In this document: one piece after another, positions 36,777-46,044 of the stretch
How the letters are laid out: the number at the start of each line of letters is the position of its first letter
Position numbering within the stretch: the stretch's first letter is position 1
Source: Streptomyces lincolnensis
GTDB taxonomy: Bacteria; Actinomycetota; Actinomycetes; Streptomycetales; Streptomycetaceae
Reading direction: 5' to 3'
DNA length: 64,000 nt
Assembly (NCBI RefSeq): GCF_001685355.1
Contig: NZ_CP016438.1
Coordinates: 9,424,001 to 9,488,000 of the forward strand
Translations under genes and position numbers: made by a program
Notes under the pieces: generated by a model
Database searches by the model: none
The model's input: only the letters and a program-made list of their open reading frames with translations
What the model was told of the DNA's origin: nothing

Positions 36777-37550
36777 ATGAGCCGCCCCCCTGCCACCGGG
36801 ATGTTCCGCGACGCGCTCGTGGCGGACCTGCGGGAGGTGCGCGCCGTCGTCTTCGACACCGACGGTGTGATCACCGATTCCGCCCGGGTGCACGCCGCCG
36901 CCTGGAAGACCGCCTTGGACGCCTTCCTGCTCCGCCACCCGCCCGAAGACCCTCACCAGCGGCGCCCGTTCGACGTGCGGGACGACTATCTGCGCCATGT
37001 GGACGGCCGGTCCCGCCTCGACGGCGCGGCGGCCTTCCTCACCGCACGCGGCATCGAGGCGTCGCAGGAGACGGTACGAGCCGTCGCCGCGGACAAGGAG
37101 CGCCTCTTCGTCGAGCGGCTGAGCGAACACGGGATCGACGCGTATCCGGGAACGGTACGGCTGGTGCGGGCGCTGCTCCGGGCGGGGGTGCCCCGCGCCG
37201 CGGTCTCCGCCTCCCGGCACGCCGGTGAGCTGCTGGACCGGGCCGGCGTGCTCGACCTGTTCGACGTCCTCGTGGACGGTGGCGAGGCGGCCCGGCTGGG
37301 TCTGGCGGGCAAGCCGGCGCCCGACCTGTTCCTGGAAGCGGCCCGCCGCCTCGGTGTCCCCGTCGACCGGGCCGCCGTCGTGGAGGACGCCCTGGCGGGT
37401 GTGGAGGCAGGTCGGCGCGGAGGATTCGCCCTGGTGGTCGGCGTGGACCGCGACGCCGGCGACGACACCGCCGCACGGCTGCTGCGCCACGGGGCCGACA
37501 TCGTCGTACGCGACCTCGGAGAACTGTGCGCCGAAGGAGGGTCGAAGTGA
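36777..37550 (+). CDS. Beta-phosphoglucomutase-like HAD enzyme
   Basis: This 257-residue HAD-superfamily protein fits the beta-phosphoglucomutase subfamily. The nucleophile motif is VVFDTDGVITDSARVHAAAWK, with the cap domain at ~45-120 (FDVRDDYLRHVDGRSRLDGAAAFL matching the substrate loop). Motif II is AVSASRHAGELLDRAG, the lysine motif is AGKPAPDLFLEAARRLG and motif IV is VVEDALAGVEAG. It would turn beta-glucose-1-P, made by the downstream GH65 phosphorylase, into glucose-6-P. It overlaps the GH65 start by GTGA, which supports that link. Confidence 0.88.
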   Translation: MSRPPATGMFRDALVADLREVRAVVFDTDGVITDSARVHAAAWKTALDAFLLRHPPEDPHQRRPFDVRDDYLRHVDGRSRLDGAAAFLTARGIEASQETVRAVAADKERLFVERLSEHGIDAYPGTVRLVRALLRAGVPRAAVSASRHAGELLDRAGVLDLFDVLVDGGEAARLGLAGKPAPDLFLEAARRLGVPVDRAAVVEDALAGVEAGRRGGFALVVGVDRDAGDDTAARLLRHGADIVVRDLGELCAEGGSK

Positions 37551-39916
37551 CCGGCTGGAGCTGGGAGTACGAGGGGTACGAACCCGCTGACGAGCGGTTG
37601 CGGGAGTCGCTGTGCACGCTGGGCAACGGCTACTTCGCCACCCGCGGGGCGCTGCCGGAGTGTTCCGCCGACGAGATCCACTACCCGGGGACCTATGTGG
37701 CCGGCTGCTACAACCGGCTCACCTCAGGGGTGGCGGGCCGCCAGGTCGAGAACGAGGACATGGTCAACGTCCCGAACTGGCTGCCCCTACGTGTCCGCCT
37801 GCCCGGCGGACCGTGGCTCACCCCGGACACCGCGACGGTGGTCGAGCACTGCGAGACCCTGCACCTGCTGGCGGGACTGCTGGAACGCCGCACGCGGTAC
37901 GACCTCGGCGGAGACCGGGTACTGATGGTGCGGCAGCAACGTCTCGTGCACATGGCCGATCCTCATCTGGCCGCGCTGCGCTCCGAGTTCACGGCCGAGG
38001 GTTTCGCCACCGAGCTCGAGGTCGAGGCGGCTCTCGACGGCGGCGTCACCAACGCCGGCGTGGCGCGCTACCGGGACCTGGACGGCCGCCACCTGACCCA
38101 TGTGCACACCGGCACCGCCGCTCCGGACACCGTGTGGCTGCGCTGCCGTACCCGGACCTCGGACATCCGCATCGGCATGGCGGCACGCCTCACCGCAGAG
38201 GCTCCCGTCGCCGTCCACCACGAACCCGCCCGCGCCATCCAGCGGTTGACGCTGCGGCTGGACCCCGGCAGCACCGCGACCGTCGACAAGACCGTCGCCC
38301 TGCACACCTCCCGGGACCCGGCGATCAGCGACCCGCTGTACGCCGCCGTCGACCGGGTGGACCGGGCCCCCGGCTTCGAGGAACTGCTCGAGTCCCACCT
38401 CACCGCCTGGGACCAGCTGTGGCGCCGGGCCGAACTGGATGTACCCGGGGAGGCGGGCGACATCCTGCACCTGCACCTCTTCCATGTGCTCCAGACCCTC
38501 TCGCCGCACACCGCCGACCTCGACGTCGGTGTGCCCGCCCGGGGCCTGCACGGAGAGGCCTATCGCGGGCACGTCTTCTGGGACGAGCTGTTCGTCCTGC
38601 CCTACCTCGACCTGCACTTCCCCGAGGTCTCCCGTGCCCTGTTGCGATACCGCCACCGGCGCCTCGACCAGGCCTGCGCGGCGGCCCGGGCGGTGGGCCG
38701 CAGGGGGGCGATGTACCCCTGGCAGAGTGGCAGCGACGGACGCGAGGAGACCCAGAAGCTCCACCTCAATCCGCGCTCGGGGCGCTGGCTGCCGGACCAC
38801 TCGCGGCTCCAGTACCACGTCGGCTCGGCGATCGCGTACAACGTGTGGCAGTACTGCCAGGCCAGCGGGGACGCCGAGTTCCTGCACACCAAGGGTGCCG
38901 AGATGCTGTTGCAGATCGCCCGCTTCTGGGCCGACTCGGCCGTCTACGACGAGCGGCTGGGCCGCCACCGCATCAAGGGTGTGGTCGGGCCGGACGAGTA
39001 CCACGAGGCCTATCCCGACGCCCGCGAGCCGGGCCTCGACGACAACGCGTACACCAACGTCACGGCCGCCTGGGTGCTCGCGCGCGCCCTGGAGCTGGTG
39101 GAGGCCCTGCCCGAGCCCCGGCGCCGCGAACTCGTCGAGCGCACCGGCCTGGACGGGGGCGAACTCGAACTGTGGGAGGACGTCTCCCGCACGCTCCACG
39201 TGCCCTTCCACAACGACGTCATCAGCCAGTTCGAGGGCTACGGCGACCTCGCCGAACTCGACTGGGACGGCTATCGCAAGCGCTACGGCGACATCCGGCG
39301 CCTGGACCGGATCCTGGAGGCCGAGGGCGACACCGTCAACCGCTACCAGGCCTCCAAGCAGGCCGACGTCCTCATGCTCGGATACCTCTTCTCACCGGCC
39401 GAACTCCAAGGCCTGTTCGGGCGGTTGGGGCTGCGCCTCGACGAGGGGACCTGGCGGCGCACCGTCGACCACTACCTGCACCGCACCAGCCACGGTTCCA
39501 CCCTCAGCGGCCTGGTCCACGGCTGGGTGCTGGCCCGCGCCCGGCGGGCGGAGGCCTGGAAGTACTGCCAGGAGGCCCTCCAGGGCGACATCGCCGACCT
39601 CCAGGGCGGCACCACCGGTGAGGGCATCCATCTGGGCGCGATGGCCGGCACCCTCGATCTCGTCCAGCGCGGGCTGACCGGCCTGGAGACGAGGGGCGGA
39701 GCACTGTGGCTCGACCCCGTGCCGCTGCCCGAACTCTCCTCCTACGGCTTCGCCCTGCGCTATCACGGCCACTGGGGCGTACGGCTGCGCCTGGAACGCG
39801 AACTGCTGCAGATCGAAGTGCCCTCCTCCAACGCTTCCCCCATCGATGTACGGCTGCCCGACCGCACGGTGTGCCTTGAGCCGGGGGAGACGGGCCGTCT
39901 GCTTCTCCCGGAATGA
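37547..39916 (+). CDS. GH65 disaccharide phosphorylase (trehalose/maltose/kojibiose type)
   Basis: This 789-residue GH65 enzyme has an N-terminal beta-sandwich (~1-270: WSWEYEGYEPADERLRESLCTLGNGYFATRGA), an (alpha/alpha)6 barrel and a C-terminal beta-sheet. The catalytic acid is Glu484 in IKGVVGPDEYHEAYP. The barrel has GHVFWDELFVLPYLDLHFPEV, YPWQSGSDGREETQ and the phosphate-binding HGSTLSGLVHGWVLAR. It splits an alpha-glucoside with phosphate to beta-glucose-1-P and glucose, saving one ATP over hydrolysis. The GTG start overlaps the HAD stop and follows GGAGG. The disaccharide cannot be fixed from sequence; trehalose is a likely Streptomyces reserve. Confidence 0.92.
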   Translation: MTGWSWEYEGYEPADERLRESLCTLGNGYFATRGALPECSADEIHYPGTYVAGCYNRLTSGVAGRQVENEDMVNVPNWLPLRVRLPGGPWLTPDTATVVEHCETLHLLAGLLERRTRYDLGGDRVLMVRQQRLVHMADPHLAALRSEFTAEGFATELEVEAALDGGVTNAGVARYRDLDGRHLTHVHTGTAAPDTVWLRCRTRTSDIRIGMAARLTAEAPVAVHHEPARAIQRLTLRLDPGSTATVDKTVALHTSRDPAISDPLYAAVDRVDRAPGFEELLESHLTAWDQLWRRAELDVPGEAGDILHLHLFHVLQTLSPHTADLDVGVPARGLHGEAYRGHVFWDELFVLPYLDLHFPEVSRALLRYRHRRLDQACAAARAVGRRGAMYPWQSGSDGREETQKLHLNPRSGRWLPDHSRLQYHVGSAIAYNVWQYCQASGDAEFLHTKGAEMLLQIARFWADSAVYDERLGRHRIKGVVGPDEYHEAYPDAREPGLDDNAYTNVTAAWVLARALELVEALPEPRRRELVERTGLDGGELELWEDVSRTLHVPFHNDVISQFEGYGDLAELDWDGYRKRYGDIRRLDRILEAEGDTVNRYQASKQADVLMLGYLFSPAELQGLFGRLGLRLDEGTWRRTVDHYLHRTSHGSTLSGLVHGWVLARARRAEAWKYCQEALQGDIADLQGGTTGEGIHLGAMAGTLDLVQRGLTGLETRGGALWLDPVPLPELSSYGFALRYHGHWGVRLRLERELLQIEVPSSNASPIDVRLPDRTVCLEPGETGRLLLPE

Positions 39917-40003
39917 CCTGGCGGATCCGAACAGCCCGGTGACGCGGTGCTGCTCTCGTCCCGTCGTACGGAGCCGGTCGGCATCCCGGAAATGGGGAGC
40001 GCC

Positions 40004-40237
40004 GTGAACGGCCCGGTGATCGTGGGAGTGGACGGCTCGCCGTCGAGTCCGGAGGCCGTGGAGGTCGCGTCATGCGAGACCGGCCTGTACGTCGCTCTCA
40101 CGTATGCCCCGAAACTCCACGCCGGCTACGGCACCCCCGACCGGCGGCCCGTGCTGGACGCCACGCCCGCCGAACTGTGCAGGACCGACTGCCCGGCACC
40201 CTCGTGCGGCCCGATCTGTCGGTCGCCCGACCCGGGT
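40004..40237 (+). pseudogene. Universal stress protein remnant (N-terminus only)
   Basis: GTG with GGGGAG upstream starts VNGPVIVGVDGSPSSPEAVEVA, the first beta strand and helix of a USP. Homology then stops and an unrelated Cys-containing stretch (CETGLYVALTYAPKLHAGYG) follows without the ATP motif. The frame remains open only as an antisense shadow of the SulP gene. It is probably a deleted eighth USP gene. Confidence 0.6.
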
Positions 40238-41983
40238 TCACCGCTCCCGGCACCACGTCCGGTAGGCGGCCACCGCCGTCGGCAGGGTGGGGAAGATCCG
40301 GTCGGTGCCCACCGACTCCGCCAGCCCGTACGCCTCCAGGTCGTCCAGGAGGTCCTGCTTCACCCGGGCCAGGGCGAAGACGATCCCACGCCGTGCCAGG
40401 TCGCGGCGCAGGTCGTCGACCGCGTCCAGCGCGGTGATGTCCACCTCGACGTTCGCCTCGGTGTTGAGGACGAACCAGTGGACCGGCCCGGCCTGTTCGT
40501 CGACGGCGGCCAGGGCCCGGCGGTGGAAGTTCTGCGCGTTCGCGAAGAAGAGGGGCGAGTCGTAGCGGTAGACGAGCAACCCGGGAATGGTGCGCGCCTG
40601 CGGATAGTCGTCCACGTCATGCATGCCGGCCATGCCGGGGACCAGCCCCTCGACGGCATCGTGCGGGCGGGCCACCCGGCTCAGCAGCTCGGCCACCGAC
40701 AGGCCGACGGCGACCAGCACCCCGTACAGCAGCCCCAGGGCGAGCACGCCGGCCAGGCAGCCGACCGCCAGCAGCAGTTCGCGCCGCCGGAAGGCGGCCA
40801 GTCGGCCGAAGCCCGCCAGATCCATCATGCGGACGGCCGCGTACACCACCAGGGCGCCCAGCACCGCCGACGGCGTGCGCGTCAGCAGGGGGCTCAGGAA
40901 CAGGAGCACGGCGAGCACCACCGCGCCCGCCACCAGGGCGTACGCCTGGCTGCGCGCGCCCGCCGAGGAGGCGAGCGCGGTGCGGCTGGCACTGCTGCTG
41001 ACCGGAAAGCCCTGCAACCAGCCGGCTCCGAGGTTGGCCGCGCCCATCGCCAGGAACTCCTGGTCGGCGTCGAGCCGCGGACCGTCGTCGTCCCGCTTGT
41101 CGAAGGCCCGCGCGGTGAGGATGAGGTCCGTGTAGCCGACCAGGAGGACACCCAGGGCGGGCAGTACCAGGTGCGGCAGCTCGGTCAGGTCCGGCACGGC
41201 CACGCCGGGCAGCCCGGCCGGGACCTCGCCGATCACCTTGAGGCCGTGCCGCCCGTCCAGGTCGAGGACGACCGTCGCCGCGGTGCCCAGCACCACCGCC
41301 AGCAGCGGCCCGGGGACGGACCGCACAAGCCACGCCACTGTGAACAGGAGCGCGAGCATGACGGCGGAGAACAGGACCGTCGGCGGATGCGAGTCCCCCA
41401 AGTGCGCCAGAAAGGACCACAGTTGGGGGAAGAAGTCCGAGGCGTCCGTGTGGACGCCGGTCAGCTTGGGCAGCTGGTCCACGATCATGATCAGGGCCAC
41501 ACCCGCCAGATAGCCGATCAGCACCGGGCGGGACAGCAGGTCCGCCACGAACCCCAGGCGCAGCAGCCGTGCCGCCAGACACAGCAGACCGACCGTCACC
41601 GCGAGGGTGGCGGCCAGCGCGGCGTAACGGCCAGGGTCCGCGCCGGCGAGCGGCGCGACCACGGCCGCCGTCATCAGAGCGGTTGTCGACTCGGGGCCCA
41701 CCGACATCAGCCGGGACGAGCCCAGCACCGCGTACAGCCCGAGCGCCGGCAGGATCGCCCACAGTCCGGCGACCGGCGACAACCCGGCCACGCCCGCGTA
41801 CGCCATCACCTGCGGGACGAGATACGCGGCCACGGTGACACCGGCCAGCAGGTCGCCGCGCAGCCAGGAGCGGCGGTAGCCGGTCAGCACGGCGACACCG
41901 GGCGTGAGCCGACGTGCGGTGGCGGCGAGTCCCGCCGTCGGACGACGCCGGCCCCAGAGGCGCCGGCCCGCGCCGTGTGACAT
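40238..41983 (-). CDS. SulP-family anion transporter with STAS domain
   Basis: This 581-residue membrane protein belongs to SLC26/SulP. The transport core (~40-450) has the conserved LRGDLLAGVTVAAYLVPQVMAYAGVAGL and the GAANLGAGWLQGFPVSSSASRTALASSAGARSQ segment. A cytoplasmic STAS domain follows (~470-575; IPGLLVYRYDSPLFFANAQNFHRR and LDAVDDLRRDLARRGIVFALARVK). Substrates in the family include sulfate, bicarbonate and dicarboxylates; formate export or carbonate exchange beside PFL is only a guess. It is divergent from a USP with three DosR-like boxes between them. Confidence 0.9.
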   Translation of the reverse strand: MSHGAGRRLWGRRRPTAGLAATARRLTPGVAVLTGYRRSWLRGDLLAGVTVAAYLVPQVMAYAGVAGLSPVAGLWAILPALGLYAVLGSSRLMSVGPESTTALMTAAVVAPLAGADPGRYAALAATLAVTVGLLCLAARLLRLGFVADLLSRPVLIGYLAGVALIMIVDQLPKLTGVHTDASDFFPQLWSFLAHLGDSHPPTVLFSAVMLALLFTVAWLVRSVPGPLLAVVLGTAATVVLDLDGRHGLKVIGEVPAGLPGVAVPDLTELPHLVLPALGVLLVGYTDLILTARAFDKRDDDGPRLDADQEFLAMGAANLGAGWLQGFPVSSSASRTALASSAGARSQAYALVAGAVVLAVLLFLSPLLTRTPSAVLGALVVYAAVRMMDLAGFGRLAAFRRRELLLAVGCLAGVLALGLLYGVLVAVGLSVAELLSRVARPHDAVEGLVPGMAGMHDVDDYPQARTIPGLLVYRYDSPLFFANAQNFHRRALAAVDEQAGPVHWFVLNTEANVEVDITALDAVDDLRRDLARRGIVFALARVKQDLLDDLEAYGLAESVGTDRIFPTLPTAVAAYRTWCRER

Positions 41984-42087
41984 GAGTGGGTTCCCTTTCG
42001 CCGAATGCCTTCAGGATCCACCACGGCGCCACGACCGGCGTGGTCCGCGGGATCACCGGGCTGGCTGCTGCGGCCGGATGCGGGGAA

Positions 42088-42163
42088 GGGCCGTCAGGCC
42101 CTTGACCGTCCCAGGGCCGCGGGACGGTGGGGCCGATCGGCGCCGACAAGGGACGTGCGGCCC
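42088..42163. promoter_or_regulatory. Three DosR-like boxes between SulP and USP genes
   Basis: They are GGGCCGTCAGGCCC at 42088-42101 (dyad extended to AAGGGCC/GGCCCTT), GGGCCGATCGGCGC at 42130-42143 (one mismatch) and GGGACGTGCGGCCC at 42150-42163. They lie 105-180 bp upstream of SulP and 110-185 bp upstream of the USP, so both genes may share control. Confidence 0.65.
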
Positions 42164-42272
42164 CTGCACCGGCCGGCGTCCGCGCCACCACCCTGGAGTC
42201 CATCCAGGACATCCCACTAGGTCGGATAGAGGCCCGGATCGGCATCGACCCGGGCACAGGAAGGTGAGAACC

Positions 42273-43145
42273 ATGGAACTGCCCCTGGTCGTAGGCGTCG
42301 ACGGCTCCGAGCCCAGCCTGCGCGCCGTGGACTGGGCGGCCGACGAGGCCGTCGTGCGCGGAGTGCCGCTGCGGCTGGTGTACGCGTGCCTGTGGGAGCG
42401 CTACGAGGGCGCGGCGCTTGCCCGTGACCTCGGCGAGCCCTCCGCGGAGGTGCTGCCCCAGGATCTGGTCGGGGCCGCCAAGGAGCGGGCGCGCGCCCGG
42501 CAACCCGGCCTGGAGATCTCCACGGAGGTGGTGTTCGAGGAACCCGAATACGTCCTGGTCCACGAGGGCCGGAAGGCCTCCGCACTGGTCGTCGGCTCCC
42601 GCGGCCGCAGCGGCATCACCGAACTGCTGCTGGGTTCGGTCAGCCTGACCGTGGCCGCACACGCCTCCTGCCCGGTGATCGTGCTGCGCGGCGCACACGA
42701 CAACCACGTGGCCCCCCGGACCGAAGGCCGTGTCGTCGTGGCGGTGGGCGAGGACGCGAAGGAGTCGGCCGCCGTGCGCTTCGCCTACGAGGAGGCCAGG
42801 CGACGCAAGGCGCCCCTGGAGGCCGTACGGGCCTGGCGGTGCCCCGCACACGAGAGCACCGACCATCCCCTCCTCGCCGACGCCCCCGCCCGGCTGCACG
42901 AGCGGCATGCCCAGGAGGCGCTGGACGCGGCACTGGGAGACGCCCCACCGGACGTGGAGGTGCACCGCCGTGCCGTCGAGGGCCACCCCCGCAAGGTGCT
43001 GGCGGACGCCTCGCGCGGCGCCGATCTCCTCATCGTCGGCGCCAAGCGCCGCGAGGGGCACTTCGGACTCCAGCTCGGCCGCGTCGCCCACGCGGTGCTG
43101 CACCACTCCTCCTGCCCGGTGGCCGTCGTACCCCAGCAGGCGTGA
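42273..43145 (+). CDS. Tandem universal stress protein
   Basis: This 290-residue two-domain USP begins MELPLVVGVDGSEPSLRAVDWAADEAVVRGVPLRLVYACLWERYEG. Domain 1 carries VVGSRGRSGITELLLGSVSLTVAAHASCPVIVLRG. Domain 2 (GRVVVAVGEDAKESAAVRFAYEEARRR) ends IVGAKRREGHFGLQLGRVAHAVLHHSSCPVAVVPQQA. It is a close paralogue of the USP at 35899. A strong hairpin follows the stop. Confidence 0.9.
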   Translation: MELPLVVGVDGSEPSLRAVDWAADEAVVRGVPLRLVYACLWERYEGAALARDLGEPSAEVLPQDLVGAAKERARARQPGLEISTEVVFEEPEYVLVHEGRKASALVVGSRGRSGITELLLGSVSLTVAAHASCPVIVLRGAHDNHVAPRTEGRVVVAVGEDAKESAAVRFAYEEARRRKAPLEAVRAWRCPAHESTDHPLLADAPARLHERHAQEALDAALGDAPPDVEVHRRAVEGHPRKVLADASRGADLLIVGAKRREGHFGLQLGRVAHAVLHHSSCPVAVVPQQA

Positions 43146-43154
43146 GTCACAGGG

Positions 43155-43197
43155 CCGCCGAGTGATCGGGGACGTGAGTCCGCGGATCACTCGGCGG
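43155..43197 (+). terminator. Hairpin terminator after the USP at 42273
   Basis: Perfect 13-bp arms lie at 43155-43167 and 43185-43197. The 17-nt loop holds a small inner stem (GGAC/GTCC). It starts 9 bp after the stop codon. Confidence 0.75.
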
Positions 43198-43241
43198 ACA
43201 CGGACGGGCCCCGGGACATCCGGGTCCCGGCCCCCGAACGA

Positions 43242-43255
43242 GGACCGACCGGCCC
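43242..43255. promoter_or_regulatory. DosR-like box (GGACCGACCGGCCC)
   Basis: The right half site is perfect and the left is GGACC. It lies ~87 bp upstream of the acyl-CoA synthetase fusion gene. The same 14-mer recurs exactly at 55660-55673. A second dyad, GGGACATCCGGGTCCC, is at 43213-43228. Confidence 0.6.
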
Positions 43256-43341
43256 TCCCGTCCCGCCCGGACAGCCCCTGGGACGGCCGCCCGTTCCGCT
43301 GGACGATTCAAGTACGGACAAACCCTGAAGGAGAAACCGCG

Positions 43342-46032
43342 ATGACGGATGAGGCGCACAGCCGGCCCACGGTCCACGCCCTGCTCGCGGACGGCACCAC
43401 CGTGTGCATCCGTCCCGTGCGGGGCGCCGATCACGGTCAGGTGCAGGGGTTGTACGAGGAGATGTCCCCGGAGAACCTGAGGCTGCGGTTCTTCGCCGCG
43501 AGCCGCCGTTCCGCCGCGTCGGCGGCCGACCGGGCCTGTGCGTCGCCGCACCGCGGGTACCAGGCGCTGCTGGCCGAGACGGCGGGCCGGTTGATCGGCC
43601 TCGCCGAGTACGAGAGGACCGACGAGCAGGACACGGCGGAGATGTCCATCGCGGTCGCCGACGGCCTGCACCACCGGGGCGTGGGCACACTCCTCGTCGA
43701 GCACCTCGTCTCGGCCGCCCGTGCCGAGGGCACCACGGCCTTCACGGCCGACGCGCTGAGCGAGAACCACGAGGTGCTCAGGCTCTTCGCCGACCTGGGC
43801 CTGCGCACGGCCCGACGCTTCGAGGGCCCGGAGGTGCGCTGCACCATCGCCCTCGACGAGAGCGACACCTATCTCACCGCCGTCGAGGAACGCGGCCGGA
43901 CCGCGGACGTCGTCAGCCTGGAGCCGCTGCTGAGGCCGAAGGCGGTCGCCGTCGTGGGCGCCGGGCGCAAGCCGGGCTCGGTGGGCCGCGCGGTGCTGCA
44001 CCACCTGCACGCGGGCGGCTACACCGGGCGCCTGTTCGCGGTGAACCCCGCCGCGCACTCGATCCTCGGCGTGCCCTGCCACCCGTCGGTCGGCGCTCTG
44101 CCGGTCACTCCCGACCTCGCGGTGCTCGCCGTTCCCGCCGCCGCGGTCCCGGCCACCGCCGAGGAGTGCGGGAAGGCGGGCGCGCGTGCCCTGCTCGTCG
44201 TCACCGCGGGCCTCGACGCCGAGCAGGCACGGGATCTGCTGGCGGCCTGCCGTGCCCACGGCATGCGCCTCGTCGGCCCCAACTGCCTCGGCATCTCCCA
44301 CACCGACCCGGAGGTGCGGCTCGACGCCACGTTCGCCGCCGGCCATCCGCGCCCCGGCACGGCGGGTGTCGCCGTACAGTCCGGCGGCGTCGGCATCGCC
44401 CTGCTCGACGGGCTGTCCCGGCTCGGCATCGGCGTCTCCTCGTTCGCCTCCCTCGGCGACAAGTACGACGTGAGCGCCAACGACATGCTCCAGTGGTGGG
44501 AGAGCGACGGCCGCACCGACCTCGCGCTGCTGCACCTGGAGTCCTTCGGCAGCCCGCGCGCGTTCTCCCGCACGGCCCGCCGCGTCACGCGCCGGATGCC
44601 CGTGCTGACCGTCGACGCCGGCCGCACCGACGCCGGCCGCCGCGCCGCCGCCTCGCACACGGCGGCCGCCGCCACCCGCACCATGACCCGCGGCGCACTG
44701 TTCACCCAGGCCGGCATCACCGCCACGCACTCCTGCGGCGAACTCCTGGAAGCCGCCGCCCTGCTGCACTCCCAGCCGCTGCCCGCCGGCCCTCGCGTCG
44801 CCATCGTCACGAACGCGGGCGGAGCCGGCGTGCTGGCGGCCGACGCCTGCGCCGAGGCCGGGCTGTCCCTGCCCGCGCCCACCCCGGAACTGATCGACGA
44901 CCTGCTCGCCGTACTCCCGGACAGCGCCGCCGTCGGCAACCCCGTCGACGCGACCGCCGCCGTCACCGAGGAGCAGCTCACGGACTGCCTGGACCGGATC
45001 ATGCGGCACAACGGCGTCGACGCCGTCCTGGTGGCCCTCGTTCCCACGGCGGTCGCCGTGGCGACCGGCGACGACCTCGTCCGCGCCCTGACGCGCGCAC
45101 CCGGCCGACGGCCCAAGCCGGTCGCGGCGATCCGGCTCGAACAGGGACTGCCGGTCGAGCTGTTGCCCGCCGCCGACGGCACCGTTCCCTCCTATGCCGA
45201 ACCCCAGGCGGCGGCACGGGCGTTGGCCCACGCGGCCCGCCGTTCGGCCTGGCTCGCCCGGCCCGCCGGAACCGTTCCCGATCTCGACGGCGTCGAGACG
45301 GACCGCGCGCACGCCGTCGTCGCGGCCTACCTCGACACGCATCCGGACGGCGGCTGGCTCGATCCGCGCGTCTGCGCCGAACTCCTCGACTGCTACGGCA
45401 TCCCGCAGTCGGCATGGGCCTGGGCCGACACCGAGGACCGTGCCGCCCTGGCCGCCGAGCGGCTGCGCGGCGCCGACGGGCGGGTGGTCATGAAGGGCCA
45501 CTGGCCGGGCCTGGTGCACAAGAGCGCCGAACACGCCGTCCACCTCGACCTGAGGGGTGACTCCCAGGTGCGTGCGGCCTTCCGGGACCTGGAGACACGG
45601 TTCGCCGGTCTGCTCCAGGGCGTGGTGATCCAGCCGCTCGCCGACCGGGGGACCGAACTGTTCGCCGGCGTCGTCCAGGACCAGGTCTTCGGTCCGCTCG
45701 TCCTCTTCGGACTCGGCGGCACCGCGACCGAGGTCCTCGCCGACCACGCCGCCCGGCTCGCCCCGCTCACCGACCACGACGTCCACGACCTGATCACGGC
45801 CCCACGCTGCGCCCCGCTCCTGCTCGGCGTGAACGGCGCGCGGCCCGTCGATCTCGAAGGCCTCGAACAGCTCCTGCTGCGGCTGTCCCGCATGGCGAGC
45901 GACCTGCCCCAGCTGGCCGAGGCCGATTTCAACCCCGTTCTCGCGACACCGGGCGGCGTCAGTGTGCTCGATGCGCGCGTGCGCCTGCTGCCGCGCAGGC
46001 CCCAGGATCCGTATCTGCGCCGACTCCGCTGA
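43342..46032 (+). CDS. GNAT acetyltransferase fused to ADP-forming acyl-CoA synthetase
   Basis: This 896-residue fusion has a GNAT domain at ~1-175 (TVCIRPVRGADHGQVQGLYEEMSPENLRLRFF; acetyl-CoA loop HHRGVGTLLVEHLVSAA), then the CoA-binding domain (VAVVGAGRKPGSVGRAVLHHL), the ligase domain and a C-terminal ATP-grasp part (VVMKGHWPGLVHKSAEHAVHLDL; VVIQPLADRGTELFAGVVQD). The phosphohistidine candidate is His439 in AASHTAAAA; the usual following Gly is Ala. I recall the same domain order in the S. lividans lysine acetyltransferase PatA. It could acetylate proteins, make ATP from acetyl-CoA, or both. It is the first gene of an operon with CBS-BON and flavodoxin genes. Confidence 0.9.
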   Translation: MTDEAHSRPTVHALLADGTTVCIRPVRGADHGQVQGLYEEMSPENLRLRFFAASRRSAASAADRACASPHRGYQALLAETAGRLIGLAEYERTDEQDTAEMSIAVADGLHHRGVGTLLVEHLVSAARAEGTTAFTADALSENHEVLRLFADLGLRTARRFEGPEVRCTIALDESDTYLTAVEERGRTADVVSLEPLLRPKAVAVVGAGRKPGSVGRAVLHHLHAGGYTGRLFAVNPAAHSILGVPCHPSVGALPVTPDLAVLAVPAAAVPATAEECGKAGARALLVVTAGLDAEQARDLLAACRAHGMRLVGPNCLGISHTDPEVRLDATFAAGHPRPGTAGVAVQSGGVGIALLDGLSRLGIGVSSFASLGDKYDVSANDMLQWWESDGRTDLALLHLESFGSPRAFSRTARRVTRRMPVLTVDAGRTDAGRRAAASHTAAAATRTMTRGALFTQAGITATHSCGELLEAAALLHSQPLPAGPRVAIVTNAGGAGVLAADACAEAGLSLPAPTPELIDDLLAVLPDSAAVGNPVDATAAVTEEQLTDCLDRIMRHNGVDAVLVALVPTAVAVATGDDLVRALTRAPGRRPKPVAAIRLEQGLPVELLPAADGTVPSYAEPQAAARALAHAARRSAWLARPAGTVPDLDGVETDRAHAVVAAYLDTHPDGGWLDPRVCAELLDCYGIPQSAWAWADTEDRAALAAERLRGADGRVVMKGHWPGLVHKSAEHAVHLDLRGDSQVRAAFRDLETRFAGLLQGVVIQPLADRGTELFAGVVQDQVFGPLVLFGLGGTATEVLADHAARLAPLTDHDVHDLITAPRCAPLLLGVNGARPVDLEGLEQLLLRLSRMASDLPQLAEADFNPVLATPGGVSVLDARVRLLPRRPQDPYLRRLR

Positions 46033-46044
46033 GGAGGAACCACC

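Noticed and set aside
39947..41980. 677-residue plus-strand frame opposite SulP
   Set aside because: Gln/Arg/His-rich shadow; only the first ~25 codons after 40004 resemble a USP.
43213..43228. GGGACATCCGGGTCCC considered as a DosR-like box
   Set aside because: The spacer is 6 bp and not 4 bp, so it does not fit the 5-4-5 geometry; it is only mentioned as a nearby dyad.
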